Shown here: positions 18,961-28,861 of the stretch, one piece after another
Numbering within the stretch: the stretch's first letter is position 1
Layout: the number at the start of each line of letters is the position of its first letter
Origin: Jiangella anatolica
Lineage (GTDB): Bacteria > Actinomycetota > Actinomycetes > Jiangellales > Jiangellaceae
DNA length: 64,000 nucleotides
Assembly (NCBI RefSeq): GCF_003236295.1
Contig: NZ_POTW01000024.1
Location: 1-64,000, forward strand
Reading direction: 5' to 3'
Position numbers and translations under genes: made by a program
The notes under the pieces: generated by a model
Told to the model about the DNA's origin: nothing
The model's input: the letters and a program-made list of their open reading frames with translations, nothing else
Databases searched by the model: none

Positions 18961-18996
18961 GGGTGCGCGCCGCAGCAGACTGTACGGCGCGCACCC
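18961..18996. terminator. 12-bp hairpin between second binding-protein gene and its permeases
   Basis: Arms GGGTGCGCGCCG (18961-18972) and CGGCGCGCACCC (18985-18996) with a 12-base loop. It begins about ten bases after the stop codon of the binding-protein gene, the same layout as the hairpin in the first cassette although the sequence differs. Likely an attenuating or 3'-stabilising element. Confidence 0.65.
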
Positions 18997-19005
18997 CAGG
19001 AAGCG

Positions 19006-20652
19006 TCAGCCGGTGGTGGTGACGCTGAGCAGGTCGACGGTCTGGAACACGGTGATCCGGACGTTGTCCACGTGGGTGGAGTAGCCGGCGATGTTGACCC
19101 GGTGCCAGAGCGGGATGGCCGGCATGTCGGCAGCCAGCATCCGCTCCGCCTCGAGGTACCTCGCGATGCCCGGGACGCCCCCCAACGTGGCCGCCTCGTT
19201 GACCGCGTCGTCGAAGGCCTGGTTGTGGTAGTCGCCGTCGTTCGCCGACGCGCCCGTGGCGTAGAGCGGCACCAGGAAGTTCTCCAGCGACGGGTAGTCC
19301 ATCTGCCAGCCGGTGCGGAAGATGCCGCCCATCTCACGGTTGGTGATCAGGTCGCGGAACGTGGCGAGGTCGACCACCGGCGAGGGAACGCACTCGATCC
19401 CCAGCACGTCGGTGATGTTGTTGCAGACCGCGGTGACCCACCCGTTGTGGTCGGAGTCGCCGTTGAACGACAGCGCGATCGGGCCCTCGATCCCATCGGT
19501 CTGGGCGTACAGCGCCTGCGCCGCGGTCTCGTTGTAAGTGCAGAAGTCGCCACACGTGTCCGGGACGGCGCCGGGGACAACCTGCGGGATGGACCAGCTG
19601 GTCGCCGGGGTGCGTGCGCCGGAGAAGATCGTGTCGACGATGGTCTGCCGGTCGATCGCCATCGAGATGGCCTGCCGCAGCCGCGGGTCCTCGAACCGGT
19701 CGTCCACGCTGACGGGTGCGAACGTGATGGTCTCGGTGACACCGGTCGGACGGCGGATGTACCGGTCGCCGAGGTCGATCTGGTACGTGTTGCCGGCCAG
19801 CGCCGACGTCGGCAGCAGCGGCATGATGTCGAGCTGGTCGGCCTGCAGGTCGTTGTACGCGGCGTCGTCGTTCTCGTAGATGCGGTAGATCGCGCCGTCG
19901 ATGCTCGGCTGCACGTCGCCCGCGTAGTCGGGGTAGGCGGTCAGCCGCACGTCGATGTTCGGCTCCCACGACTCGAACTGGAACGGGCCGGTGCCGATCG
20001 GGTGCTGGCCGAACGCCTCGGGGTCGTCGAAGAACGCCTGCGGCAGGGGGGCGAACGCGGTGTAGCCCAGACGCAGCGAGAACTGCGACTCGGGCTGGCT
20101 GAGCGTGACGGTGAACGTCAGGTCGTCGACGACCTGCAGCCCGGACATCGTCTCGGCGGCCGCCGAGCCCTCGACGTACTCGCCCGACTCCGGATCGAAC
20201 TCGCCCTGGACGTCCGCGTAGCCCTGGATCGGCTCGAAGAAGTAGCTGTTCAGCGTCGCGTTGGAGCCCAGCGCCGCCCAGTTCCAGGCGTCGACGAAGC
20301 TGCTCGCGGTGACCGGGGAGCCGTCGTGGAAGGTCCAGCCCTCCTCGAGCGTGATGGTCCAGACCTGGCTGTCGTCGCTGCTGATGTCGGCCGCGATCTC
20401 GTTCGCCATGTCCCCGGTATCCGGGTCGTAGCTGATGAGGAACGAGAACACCTGGTCCAGGATGTCGCCACCGCAGACCTCGTTGGTGTTCGCCGGCACG
20501 AACGGGTTCTGCGGGTTGCAGCCGCGGACGGTGACGGTGTTGGCGCTCTCGCCGGCCGCGTCGCTGCTGTCGTCACCGCCGCCACAGGCGCCCAGTGCGA
20601 GCGCGAGCGCGACGGTTCCCAGCACCACCGACCTGCGTGGCGAGACTGGCAT
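19006..20652 (-). CDS. Peptide/nickel-type solute-binding lipoprotein, second cassette
   Basis: 548-aa SBP_bac_5 lipoprotein with signal peptide MPVSPRRSVVLGTVALALAL and lipobox Cys23. The start at 20652 is fixed by GGGGAGGAAA upstream; the frame is open a further 99 bases, but that part reads as leader. Family motifs include GWTFHDGSPVTASSFVDAWN and RQAISMAIDRQTIV. It is the paralogue of the protein at 15018-16706, with the same order of domains and permeases. It probably feeds the shared DppD/DppF ATPases encoded downstream. Confidence 0.92.
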   Translation of the reverse strand: MPVSPRRSVVLGTVALALALGACGGGDDSSDAAGESANTVTVRGCNPQNPFVPANTNEVCGGDILDQVFSFLISYDPDTGDMANEIAADISSDDSQVWTITLEEGWTFHDGSPVTASSFVDAWNWAALGSNATLNSYFFEPIQGYADVQGEFDPESGEYVEGSAAAETMSGLQVVDDLTFTVTLSQPESQFSLRLGYTAFAPLPQAFFDDPEAFGQHPIGTGPFQFESWEPNIDVRLTAYPDYAGDVQPSIDGAIYRIYENDDAAYNDLQADQLDIMPLLPTSALAGNTYQIDLGDRYIRRPTGVTETITFAPVSVDDRFEDPRLRQAISMAIDRQTIVDTIFSGARTPATSWSIPQVVPGAVPDTCGDFCTYNETAAQALYAQTDGIEGPIALSFNGDSDHNGWVTAVCNNITDVLGIECVPSPVVDLATFRDLITNREMGGIFRTGWQMDYPSLENFLVPLYATGASANDGDYHNQAFDDAVNEAATLGGVPGIARYLEAERMLAADMPAIPLWHRVNIAGYSTHVDNVRITVFQTVDLLSVTTTG

Positions 20653-20751
20653 GGCGTTTCCTCCCCGAACTCCCGAGGCGAGGCTGCGGAGTGCCCGATG
20701 CCAGCGCCACTCGGCCGTTTTGGCCGATTTGGGCACAAACGTGCCCGTCAC

Positions 20752-20785
20752 TTTCTATGTGCCGACCTCGTCCCGGGGCAAGTCC
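20752..20785 (-). promoter_or_regulatory. Promoter-like block GGACTTGCCC-N18-TAGAAA
   Basis: On the minus strand GGACTTGCCC (20785-20776), 18 bases, then TAGAAA (20757-20752), matching the block upstream of the paralogous binding-protein gene. It would leave a leader of roughly 90-100 bases. A small hairpin GGGCAC-AAAC-GTGCCC (20731-20746) lies just downstream, near the expected start of the RNA. Confidence 0.45.
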
Positions 20786-20880
20786 TGCCGTTGGCCGATC
20801 TCATACTCGCAACAAGAACGTGACCTCTCCCGCGACCGGTGACATCATCGCTCACCTGCGCCGACGACGCCAGGAGCGGG

Positions 20881-22743
20881 CTACTGGGCGTGCTTGCGAC
20901 GGGCCGCCGCCCGGCCACGTGTGGCGGCGTCGAGGACGACCTTGCGCAGCCGGACCGCCTTCGGCGTGACCTCGACGCACTCGTCGTCACGGCAGAACTC
21001 CAGCGCCTGCTCCAGCGACAGCTTGCGCGGCGGGATCAGCCGCTCCAGCTCGTCGGCCGTGGAGGAGCGGACGTTGGTGAGCTTCTTCTCCTTGGTGATG
21101 TTGACGTCCATGTCGTCGGAGCGGGAGTTCTCGCCGACGATCATGCCCTCGTACACCTCGGTCGTCGGCTCGACGAACAGCGTGCCGCGTTCCTGCAGGT
21201 TGAACATGGCGTACGAGGTGGCGACGCCGGAGCGGTCGGCGACCAGCGAGCCGGTCGGGCGGGTGCGCAGGTCGCCGGCCCACGACTCGTAGCTCTCGAA
21301 CACGTGGTGGGCGAGGCCGGTGCCGCGCGTCTCGGTGAGGAAATCGGTGCGGAACCCGATCAGGCCGCGGGCCGGCACGACGAACTCCATGCGGATCCAG
21401 CCGGTGCCGTGGTTGGTCATCTGCTCCATGCGGCCCTTGCGGACCGCCAGCAGCTGGGTGACGGCGCCGAGGTACTCCTCCGGGCAGTCGACGGTGAGCC
21501 GCTCGAACGGCTCCTGCACCTTGCCGTCGACCTCGCGGGTCACGACCTGCGGCTTGCCGACGGTGAGCTCGTAGCCCTCGCGGCGCATCGTCTCGACGAG
21601 GACGGCGAGGGCCAGCTCGCCGCGGCCCTGAACCTCCCAGGCGTCCGGCCGCTCCGTCGGCAGCACCCGCAGCGAGACGTTGCCGATCAGCTCGGACTCC
21701 AGCCGGTCCTTGACCAGCCGCGCCGTCACCTTCGATCCCCCGGACCGGCCGGACAGCGGCGACGTGTTCGCGCCGATCGTCATCGACAGCGCCGGCTCGT
21801 CGACGGTGATCAGCGGCAGCGGCCGCGGGTCGTCGACGTCGGCCAGCGTCTCGCCGATGGTGATCTCGGGGATGCCGGCGACGGCGATGATGTCGCCCGG
21901 GCCGGCCTTCTCGGCGGGGACCCGCTCCAGCGCCTCGGTCATCAGCAGCTCGGTGACCTTGACCCGCTCGATGCTGCCGTCCTTGCGGCACCACGCCACC
22001 TGGGAGCCCTTGGCGATCTCGCCCTCGCGGACCCGGCACAGCGCCAGCCGGCCCAGGAACGGCGACGCGTCGAGGTTCGTGACGTGCGCCTGCAGCGGCG
22101 CGCCGTCGGTGTACGTCGGCGCCGGGATCGTCTCGAGGATGGTGGTGACCAGCGCGCTCAGGTCGTCGGCCGCCGGCATCTCGCCGTCGGCCGGCCGCTC
22201 CAGCGCCGCCTTGCCGTCGCGGGCGCAGGCGTAGACGATCGGGAAGTCCAGCGCGCTCTGGTCGCTGGAGTCGTCGAGCAGGTCCAGGAACAGCTCGTAC
22301 GTCTCGTCGACGACCTCGGCGATGCGCGCGTCGGGCCGGTCGGTCTTGTTCACCACGACGACGATCGGCAGCCGGTTGTGCAGCGCCTTGCGCAGCACGA
22401 ACCGCGTCTGCGGCAGCGGCCCCTCGCTGGCGTCGACCAGCAGCACCACCCCGTCGACCATCGACAGGCCGCGCTCCACCTCACCGCCGAAGTCGGCGTG
22501 CCCCGGCGTGTCGATGATGTTGATGGTGGTGTCGCGCCAGCGGACGGCGGTGTTCTTGGCGAGGATCGTGATGCCCTTCTCCCGCTCCAGATCACCGGAG
22601 TCCATCACGCGGTCGGCGACGTCCTGGTTGGCCCGGAACACCCCGGACTGCCACAACAGCGCATCGACGAGAGTGGTCTTGCCATGGTCGACATGGGCGA
22701 CGATCGCGACGTTCCGAAGGTCGTCGCGGCTGCGCACGGACAT
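20881..22743 (-). CDS. typA: Ribosome-associated translational GTPase BipA/TypA
   Basis: 620-aa GTPase of the EF-G-like family that acts on the ribosome under stress and in 50S assembly. G1 motif AHVDHGKTT is at residues 16-24, the switch segment is [17 protein letters not shown]3 is DTPGHADF, G4 is NKTD, and the C-terminal BipA-specific domain contains [19 protein letters not shown] chose ATG 22743, which gives normal length; the frame is open to 22812, but the extra residues do not match the family. It is a single gene, with binding-protein genes behind it and an AbiEi-like gene before it. Confidence 0.94.
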   Translation of the reverse strand: MSVRSRDDLRNVAIVAHVDHGKTTLVDALLWQSGVFRANQDVADRVMDSGDLEREKGITILAKNTAVRWRDTTINIIDTPGHADFGGEVERGLSMVDGVVLLVDASEGPLPQTRFVLRKALHNRLPIVVVVNKTDRPDARIAEVVDETYELFLDLLDDSSDQSALDFPIVYACARDGKAALERPADGEMPAADDLSALVTTILETIPAPTYTDGAPLQAHVTNLDASPFLGRLALCRVREGEIAKGSQVAWCRKDGSIERVKVTELLMTEALERVPAEKAGPGDIIAVAGIPEITIGETLADVDDPRPLPLITVDEPALSMTIGANTSPLSGRSGGSKVTARLVKDRLESELIGNVSLRVLPTERPDAWEVQGRGELALAVLVETMRREGYELTVGKPQVVTREVDGKVQEPFERLTVDCPEEYLGAVTQLLAVRKGRMEQMTNHGTGWIRMEFVVPARGLIGFRTDFLTETRGTGLAHHVFESYESWAGDLRTRPTGSLVADRSGVATSYAMFNLQERGTLFVEPTTEVYEGMIVGENSRSDDMDVNITKEKKLTNVRSSTADELERLIPPRKLSLEQALEFCRDDECVEVTPKAVRLRKVVLDAATRGRAAARRKHAQ

Positions 22744-22919
22744 GCGGAGAACCCGTTCTGGATGGGGGAGATGACAGCCCATCCTACGGCGTACGAGCCC
22801 GCCGCCCCGCATCGCGCCTCATCGCCGGCGCATGACGCCCGGTCCGGACCGAACGATGTGGCATCGGTGCTCCCCCGGGCACCGGGAACTCACATCGATC
22901 CCGCAGTGACGGCACATCG

Positions 22920-23843
22920 TCACCCCGCGTGACTGCGCCTACTCGACTGGAGTGCGGCCTCGATCTGAGCCAGCACCGTCCGCGCTTCGTGCCGCAGCCG
23001 CCAGGGCGAGACGGGCACGACGGTCCAGCCGAGAGCGGCGTACCGGGCCCGACGCCGTTCGGTCCGCTCCGGCCCATCACCGAGCCGGTGCCACTCCGAC
23101 GAGTCGACCTCGACCACAACGCGTGCATCGCGCCAGTGCGCGTCGGGAATCAGTTGACCCGCGGTCTCCTCCGGCAACGGACGGTTCCACAGGGGCTCGT
23201 CGAGCACGAGCGAGGTCCGAACGAGGTCTCGCAACTCACACTCCGGCGCCGACCGGCATCCCACCTCCACGTCTCCCAGCGCCAACCGGACCAGCGCGGA
23301 CCCAGGCCATCTCGCGTCGCCGACGGCGCCAGCCAACTGCTCGCGGGTGGTCAGGCCGGACTGGACGGCCTCGCAGAGCAGTGCACGTACCGCTCGCAGT
23401 GAGAGCATGCCTCGGCAGGTGTCCACGACGGCTCGCGCCGGCGGCGCCACCGGAATGCCGTCGATCCGCCTGGGCGTCGGCAGGGCTGACGTGCGCCGAT
23501 ATTGGGCAAACGCCAATCCGCCCGGTTGCCGGGCCGCTGGCACCAGGCAGACCAGCGCGGCCTCGGCCGGTACGTAGCGCAGCCCGTAGGCACGACAGGC
23601 GTGGCCGCCACTGATCATCGCCGCGGCGCCGCCGCGCAGGAGGGCTGCTCGCACCCGATGCCGAGGGGTCAGCCGGCCGGTGAACGTCGCGTAGATGCCC
23701 GTGGCCAGTCGCTGCCAGTGGCCGCCAGGACCGAGTGCGTGCCGGATGGCGGCCGCCGACATACCGCAGCCGATGGCCTGACGCCGGGTCACGATCGCGT
23801 CCTGGATCGCCGCCACGCGCGCCAGTTCGTCTGGGATGTTCAC
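22920..23843 (-). CDS. AbiEi-like / DUF559-domain protein
   Basis: 307-aa protein. The N-terminal third looks like the winged-helix start of AbiEi-type antitoxin regulators (VTRRQAIGCGMSAAAIRHAL, then GGHWQRLATGIYATF). The C-terminal third looks like the Vsr-type endonuclease fold of DUF559: PDAHWRDARVVVEVD, SSEWH, then RRRARYAALGWTVVPVSPWRL. This architecture is frequent in actinobacterial genomes, usually without an adjacent toxin, and none is visible here. The GTG start at 23843 is tentative since the ribosome site is weak. Its function is unknown; the nuclease-like residues may or may not be active. Confidence 0.75.
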   Translation of the reverse strand: MNIPDELARVAAIQDAIVTRRQAIGCGMSAAAIRHALGPGGHWQRLATGIYATFTGRLTPRHRVRAALLRGGAAAMISGGHACRAYGLRYVPAEAALVCLVPAARQPGGLAFAQYRRTSALPTPRRIDGIPVAPPARAVVDTCRGMLSLRAVRALLCEAVQSGLTTREQLAGAVGDARWPGSALVRLALGDVEVGCRSAPECELRDLVRTSLVLDEPLWNRPLPEETAGQLIPDAHWRDARVVVEVDSSEWHRLGDGPERTERRRARYAALGWTVVPVSPWRLRHEARTVLAQIEAALQSSRRSHAG

Positions 23844-24018
23844 GCCTTCATCGTCCGCCCGCCACGTTGAGCACACCGCCGCGAGACCGGCGAATGTGGA
23901 CAACCCCGCACAGCGGCCCGGCCTGTGGACATGCGAACGGTGTGGCACCGGTGCCGGGACGATGTGAGGTCGCTGTCGCTGGCGGGACAGTGAACTCACA
24001 GCGTTCGGGCGAGTGGGC

Positions 24019-25065
24019 TCAGACGACGCGGGTGTCGATCTCGGCGAAGTGGCAGGCGACGGGGTGACCGACGCCGGTGTCGATGAGGGGCGGCTCCTTG
24101 GCGGCGCAGATGTCCTGGGCCTTCCAGCAGCGGGTCCGGAACCGGCAGCCGCTGGGTGGGTCGAGCGGGCTGGGCACGTCGCCGGCGAGGATGATGCGCT
24201 CGCGGCGGCGCTCCTCGACCGGGTCGGCGGTCGGGGCGGCGGAGAGCAGCGCCTGAGTGTACGGGTGCGCCGGGCTGTCGTAGACCTGGTCGCGGGTGCC
24301 GGTCTCGACCACCTTGCCGAGGTACATGACGGCGACGCGGTCGGAGATGTGCCGGACGACCGAGAGGTCGTGTGCGATGAAGATGTAGGCCAGGCCCAGC
24401 TCGTCCTGGATGTCCTCGAGCAGGTTGACGACGCCGGCCTGAACGGACACGTCGAGCGCGGACACCGGCTCGTCGAGCACCAGCAGCCGTGGCTGCAGCG
24501 CCAGCGCCCGGGCGATGCCGATGCGCTGCCGCTGGCCGCCGGAGAACTCGTGCGGGTAGCGGTTGCCGTGCTCGGGGTTGAGGCCGACGAGCTCCAGCAG
24601 CTCCGCGACGCGCTTCTTGCCACCGCCGCGCCACTTGCCGTGCACCTTGAGCGGCTCGGCGATGATGTCGTTGACCGGCATCTTCGGGTTCAGCGAGGCG
24701 TAGGGGTCCTGGAAGACGATCTGCAGGTCGCGGCGGACCTCGTTCATCCCGCGCGCGTCCAGCCCGGTCAGCTCCTTGCCCTGGAACACGACCGAGCCGG
24801 ACGTGGGCTTGTGCAGCTGCAGGATGGCCCGGCCGGTGGTCGACTTGCCGCAGCCGGACTCCCCCACGACGCCGAGGGTCTCGCGCGCGTCGACGTGCAG
24901 CGAGACGCCGGTGACGGCCTGGACGTGGCCGACGACGCGGCGCAGCAGGCCGCCGCCGTAGACCGGGAAGTGCATGACGAGGTCGGTGACGTCGAGCAGG
25001 TGCTGGCCGCCGCCGGCCTCGGACGCCGCCTGGGGCGACGTGTCGGTCGAGGTCGCCATGGTCAC
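24019..25065 (-). CDS. Peptide/nickel-type ABC transporter ATPase (DppF-like), third system
   Basis: 348-aa ATPase with Walker [10 protein letters not shown], signature [16 protein letters not shown], Walker [14 protein letters not shown] and [11 protein letters not shown], plus the C-terminal extension [16 protein letters not shown]. The start codon GTG at 25065 overlaps the stop of the preceding ATPase (GTGA); an ATG two codons later is an alternative. It is the last gene of the third peptide-transporter operon and pairs with the ATPase at 25062-26222. Confidence 0.93.
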   Translation of the reverse strand: MTMATSTDTSPQAASEAGGGQHLLDVTDLVMHFPVYGGGLLRRVVGHVQAVTGVSLHVDARETLGVVGESGCGKSTTGRAILQLHKPTSGSVVFQGKELTGLDARGMNEVRRDLQIVFQDPYASLNPKMPVNDIIAEPLKVHGKWRGGGKKRVAELLELVGLNPEHGNRYPHEFSGGQRQRIGIARALALQPRLLVLDEPVSALDVSVQAGVVNLLEDIQDELGLAYIFIAHDLSVVRHISDRVAVMYLGKVVETGTRDQVYDSPAHPYTQALLSAAPTADPVEERRRERIILAGDVPSPLDPPSGCRFRTRCWKAQDICAAKEPPLIDTGVGHPVACHFAEIDTRVV

Positions 25066-26222
25066 ACCGCCTCGCTCTCAGTGCGGAAGTACACCGTCGG
25101 GTCGTCGACGTCGGCGAGCTTGTCCCAATGGTGGCACGCCGCGACGTGGCCCAGCTCGTCGGTGGCCGCCAGCGGCGGCTCCGACTCGTGGCAGACGTCG
25201 GTGGCCAGCGGGCAGCGCGGCGAGAACGGGCACCCCTGCGGCAGGTTGATCAGCGACGGCGGCGTGCCGACGATCGGCCGCAGCCGGGAGCCACCGCCGC
25301 CGCCTTCGAGCGACGGGATCGAGCCCAGCAGGCCGGCGGTGTACGGCATCCGCGGGTGGTAGAAGATCCGGTCGGTCTCGGCGATCTCGACCGGCTTGCC
25401 CGCGTACATGACGAGCACCCGGTGCGCCATCCCGGCCACCACGCCGAGGTCGTGCGTGATCAGCACGATGGCCGCGTTGACCTCGTCCTTCACCTGGACC
25501 AGCGTCTCGAGGATCTGCGCCTGGACGGTGACGTCGAGGGCCGTGGTCGGCTCGTCGGCGATGATGACGTCGGGGTTGTTGATGACCGCCATCGCGATCA
25601 TCGCGCGCTGCCGCATGCCGCCGGAGAACTCGTGCGGATAGTTGTCCAGCCGCTTCTTCGGCTGCGGGATGCCGACCAGCGCCAGCATCTCCTCGGCCCG
25701 GGCCAGCGCCTTCTTCCGCGGCATGATCTCGTGCGAGAGGACCGCCTCGGCCAGCTGGTCGCCGATCGAGTACACCGGGTTCAGCGCGGTCATCGGGTCC
25801 TGGAAGATCATCGCGATCTTCTTGCCCCGTAGCGCCCGCTGCTGCTTCGCCGACTTCTTGAGCAGGTCGTCGCCGCGGTAGAGGATCTTGCCGGAGATGC
25901 GGGCGGACTTGGGCAGCAGCCCCATGACCGCCATCGACGACACCGACTTGCCCGAGCCGGACTCGCCGACGATGCCCAGCACCTCGCGCTCGTGCACGGC
26001 GTACGAGACGCCGCGCACGGCCCGGACCAGGCCGTCGTCGGTGGGGAACGAGACGGTGAGGTCCTCGACGCGCAGGACCTCCTTCTCACCGGGGCCGGCG
26101 GTCTCCTCGAGCTTGGTCGCGACGTGCACCTCGGCGGCGGACTCGATGATCTCCGGCTGGTTGACGCCGCCGGCGGCGGGGTCGGGCAGTGGCGCCCCGA
26201 CGGGCAGGCTGGGATCGGTCAT
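25062..26222 (-). CDS. Peptide/nickel-type ABC transporter ATPase (DppD-like), third system
   Basis: 386-aa ATPase with an N-terminal extension of about 45 residues before the domain. Walker A is GESGSGKSV, the signature [13 protein letters not shown], Walker [15 protein letters not shown] and the H-loop [11 protein letters not shown]. The C-terminal extension contains [11 protein letters not shown]. Its ATG shares one base with the stop codon of the permease before it (TGATG). It belongs to a complete five-gene operon. Confidence 0.93.
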   Translation of the reverse strand: MTDPSLPVGAPLPDPAAGGVNQPEIIESAAEVHVATKLEETAGPGEKEVLRVEDLTVSFPTDDGLVRAVRGVSYAVHEREVLGIVGESGSGKSVSSMAVMGLLPKSARISGKILYRGDDLLKKSAKQQRALRGKKIAMIFQDPMTALNPVYSIGDQLAEAVLSHEIMPRKKALARAEEMLALVGIPQPKKRLDNYPHEFSGGMRQRAMIAMAVINNPDVIIADEPTTALDVTVQAQILETLVQVKDEVNAAIVLITHDLGVVAGMAHRVLVMYAGKPVEIAETDRIFYHPRMPYTAGLLGSIPSLEGGGGGSRLRPIVGTPPSLINLPQGCPFSPRCPLATDVCHESEPPLAATDELGHVAACHHWDKLADVDDPTVYFRTESEAV

Positions 26223-27217
26223 CAGTCACGCACCCGGTTCTGTCGAGGGTCGAAGGCGTCGCGCAGGCCGTCGCCGATGAAGTTCACCGACAACGCGATC
26301 GCGATGATGAAGACGCCGGGGAACCAGAACAGCCACGGTCTGGTGGAGAACGCGGTCTGGTAGGTGCTGATCAGCTTGCCCAGCGAGGTGTCCGGGTCCT
26401 GCACGCCGAAGCCCAGGAACGACAGCGCCGCCTCCAGCAGGATCGCCGCGGCCACGGCCAGCGTCGCGGCCACGATGATGACGCCCACGATGTTCGGCAG
26501 CATGTGCTTGACGATGATCCGCCGGGCCGACGTGCCGGCGGCGCGAGCCGCCTCGACGAACTCCTTCTCGCGCAGCGACAGGAACTCGCCGCGGACCAGG
26601 CGGGCCAGGCCGGTCCAGGTGACCAGCCCGATCACCAGGCCCAGCACGACGATGCCGGAGCTGCCGTAGCGGCGGCCGAGGACGGCCGCGACGACCAGCA
26701 GCGGGATCGTGATCATGACGTCGGTGAAGCGCATCAGCACCGCCTCGACCCGGCCGCGGAAGTAGCCGGCGGTCGCGCCGATCATGGTGCCGATGACCGT
26801 GCCGACGAGGCCGACGATGAACGCGATCGTGAGCGACTGCTGGACGCCGCGCATCGTCAACGCGAAGTAGTCCTTGCCGACGTTGTCCTGCCCGAACGGG
26901 TGCTCGCCCAGGTGCATGCCGTCGCCGCCGAGCCAGGTCGGGATGACGCTCAGGGTGGGCCGGCCGCGGTTCTCGACGGTGGCGATGGAGAAGTAGTCCT
27001 TGTCCCACCAGCCCGGGACGCTGGCGAAGCCGATCGAGCTGAACGCCAGCACGACGATCAGCAGCAACGTGATCAGGCCGGCCATGGCGGCGCGATGCCG
27101 GAAGAACCGGCGCCGGACCATCTGGGCCTGGGTGCGGGCGACGACGTTCATGCCCTGCGCGTCGCCGGCCACCGCCGCGGCGGCCGGGATGGAGCCTGGG
27201 GTCGTGGGGTCGCTCAT
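26222..27217 (-). CDS. Peptide ABC transporter permease (DppC/OppC-like), third system
   Basis: 331-aa permease with a cytoplasmic N-terminus, the first helix AGLITLLLIVVLAFSSIGF, an extracellular domain of about 70 residues, then the BPD_transp_1 core with EFVEAARAAGTSARRIIVKH. It ends IGDGLRDAFDPRQNRVRD. GAGGAGG precedes its ATG. It is separated by 13 bases from the upstream permease gene and partners that unusually long protein. Confidence 0.93.
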   Translation of the reverse strand: MSDPTTPGSIPAAAAVAGDAQGMNVVARTQAQMVRRRFFRHRAAMAGLITLLLIVVLAFSSIGFASVPGWWDKDYFSIATVENRGRPTLSVIPTWLGGDGMHLGEHPFGQDNVGKDYFALTMRGVQQSLTIAFIVGLVGTVIGTMIGATAGYFRGRVEAVLMRFTDVMITIPLLVVAAVLGRRYGSSGIVVLGLVIGLVTWTGLARLVRGEFLSLREKEFVEAARAAGTSARRIIVKHMLPNIVGVIIVAATLAVAAAILLEAALSFLGFGVQDPDTSLGKLISTYQTAFSTRPWLFWFPGVFIIAIALSVNFIGDGLRDAFDPRQNRVRD

Positions 27218-27230
27218 CGTCTGGTCCTCC

Positions 27231-28763
27231 TCACGACAACCGGATGCGCGGATCGAGGAACGCGTAGCCGATGTCCGCCAGCATGTTGAACACGACGACC
27301 GCCGTGCCCGCGATGAGGAAGAAGCCCATCACCGGGTTCGGGTCGACTCGCGCGAGCGAAGTGACGAACAACGTGCCCAGGCCGGTCCAGCCGAAGACTC
27401 TCTCGGTGATGACCGCGCCGCTGAGTACCCCGGCGAAGTCGAACGCCATCAGCGTGGTGATCGGGATCATCGCGTTGCGGAACGCGTGCTTGACGACGAC
27501 ACCGCGCTCGGCCAGACCCTTGGATCGAGCGGTGCGCACGTAGTCCTGGTTCAGCACCTCGAGCATGCTCGAGCGGGTGTACCGGGTGTAGGTGGCGAAC
27601 GAGATCAGCACGATCGCGATGGTGGGCAGCAGCAGATGGGTGGCGCGGTCCAGCCCCTCCTCCCAGAACGTGCCCTGGAAGTTCGGGGTGCGCGCGCCGA
27701 TGGTGGCGATGACGCGGCCGCCGACCCGGTCGGAGTAGCTGTCCCAGGCGCCGAGCAGCCGGTCGACGAAGAGCAGCCCGCCGGTGCCGAGGCCGGTGAG
27801 GACGGCGGCCTGGATCGCCTGCCGGCGCTGCAGCCCGCCCAGGCCGTAGCCGAGGCCCATGCCGACGGCGACCGTCACCAGAGCGAGCAGCACGATGGTC
27901 AGGCCGCTGGGGTCGTCGAGCACGGAGTCCAACGCGAAGTGGCAGACGATGCCGATGCCGGCCGCGGCCAGCGCGGCATAGAGCACGTTGCGGTAGGTGA
28001 ACCCGGCCACCACGGCCGTGGTGAGGAACGCCAGCCCGACGGCGGTGACGGTGATGACGACGATGCCGAGGCCGGGGTCGGCGAACCACTGGGTCTCCGA
28101 CAGCAGCCACAGCGCGCCGGCCGAGGCGACGAACGCCGCGGCGAACGTCGTCACGCGTCTGGTCCGGTCGCCGGCGATGACGATCATCCAGAACAGCCCG
28201 CTGATGGTCCCGAGGACCACGGCCACCCCGATGGGGATCGTTGGATCGGCGAGCCAGTCGTTGAACCGGATCGCGCCGTACTCCTTGAGCAGCACCGCCA
28301 CCCAGAAGATCGGCAGCGAGAAGAAGAGGAAGGCGCTGAACGTGACGGTGTAGTCCAGCCCGCTGTACTGCCGCAGGGCGGTGACGATGCCGACCGTGAT
28401 GCCCAGCACCATCGCCAACACGGTGGCGGCGATGACCAGCTGCAGCGTCTGCGAGAACGCGACGCTGAGCAGGGCGGTGACGTCCTGGCCCTGGATGCTC
28501 TGGCCGAGGTCGCACTCGAGGGCGAACGGCACCAGGCAGCCGGCAGCGCCCCTGAGCCAGATGAAGTAGCGCAGCGGCGCCGGGGTGTCCAGGTTGAGCA
28601 GCCGGATCCGGGCCTCGATCTGCGCCTCGCGGTTCGGCGCCCGTGACTCCTGCAGGTCCTGCAGCGGATTGCCCGAGTTCGCAACCAGCAGGTACATCAC
28701 GAACGTCGCCGCCAGCAGGATGAAGAACGAGATGATCACCCTGCGCACAATGAAGACCAGCAT
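27231..28763 (-). CDS. DppB/OppB-like permease with enlarged central membrane region
   Basis: 510-aa permease, against about 310-330 aa for ordinary DppB. The N-terminus (IISFFILLAATFVMYLLVAN) and C-terminus (EAA loop DYVRTARSKGLAERGVVVKH, end YAFLDPRIRLS) are normal. Between about residues 180 and 340 there are several extra hydrophobic segments, for example IPIGVAVVLGTISGLFWMIV and LTIVLLALVTVAVGMGLGYG, that interrupt the BPD_transp_1 domain. The frame is intact and the codon use matches the neighbours, so this is a real insertion. It is the first permease gene of the third peptide operon. Confidence 0.9.
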   Translation of the reverse strand: MLVFIVRRVIISFFILLAATFVMYLLVANSGNPLQDLQESRAPNREAQIEARIRLLNLDTPAPLRYFIWLRGAAGCLVPFALECDLGQSIQGQDVTALLSVAFSQTLQLVIAATVLAMVLGITVGIVTALRQYSGLDYTVTFSAFLFFSLPIFWVAVLLKEYGAIRFNDWLADPTIPIGVAVVLGTISGLFWMIVIAGDRTRRVTTFAAAFVASAGALWLLSETQWFADPGLGIVVITVTAVGLAFLTTAVVAGFTYRNVLYAALAAAGIGIVCHFALDSVLDDPSGLTIVLLALVTVAVGMGLGYGLGGLQRRQAIQAAVLTGLGTGGLLFVDRLLGAWDSYSDRVGGRVIATIGARTPNFQGTFWEEGLDRATHLLLPTIAIVLISFATYTRYTRSSMLEVLNQDYVRTARSKGLAERGVVVKHAFRNAMIPITTLMAFDFAGVLSGAVITERVFGWTGLGTLFVTSLARVDPNPVMGFFLIAGTAVVVFNMLADIGYAFLDPRIRLS

Positions 28764-28861
28764 GGCTACACCAGCCCGTCGACAGTCATCAGTTCAAGCC
28801 ACCCTCGTCAGGTTCCGCGCCGCGGGCCGGTCCGGGTGGGACGGAAACCTCGGCGCAAGGC

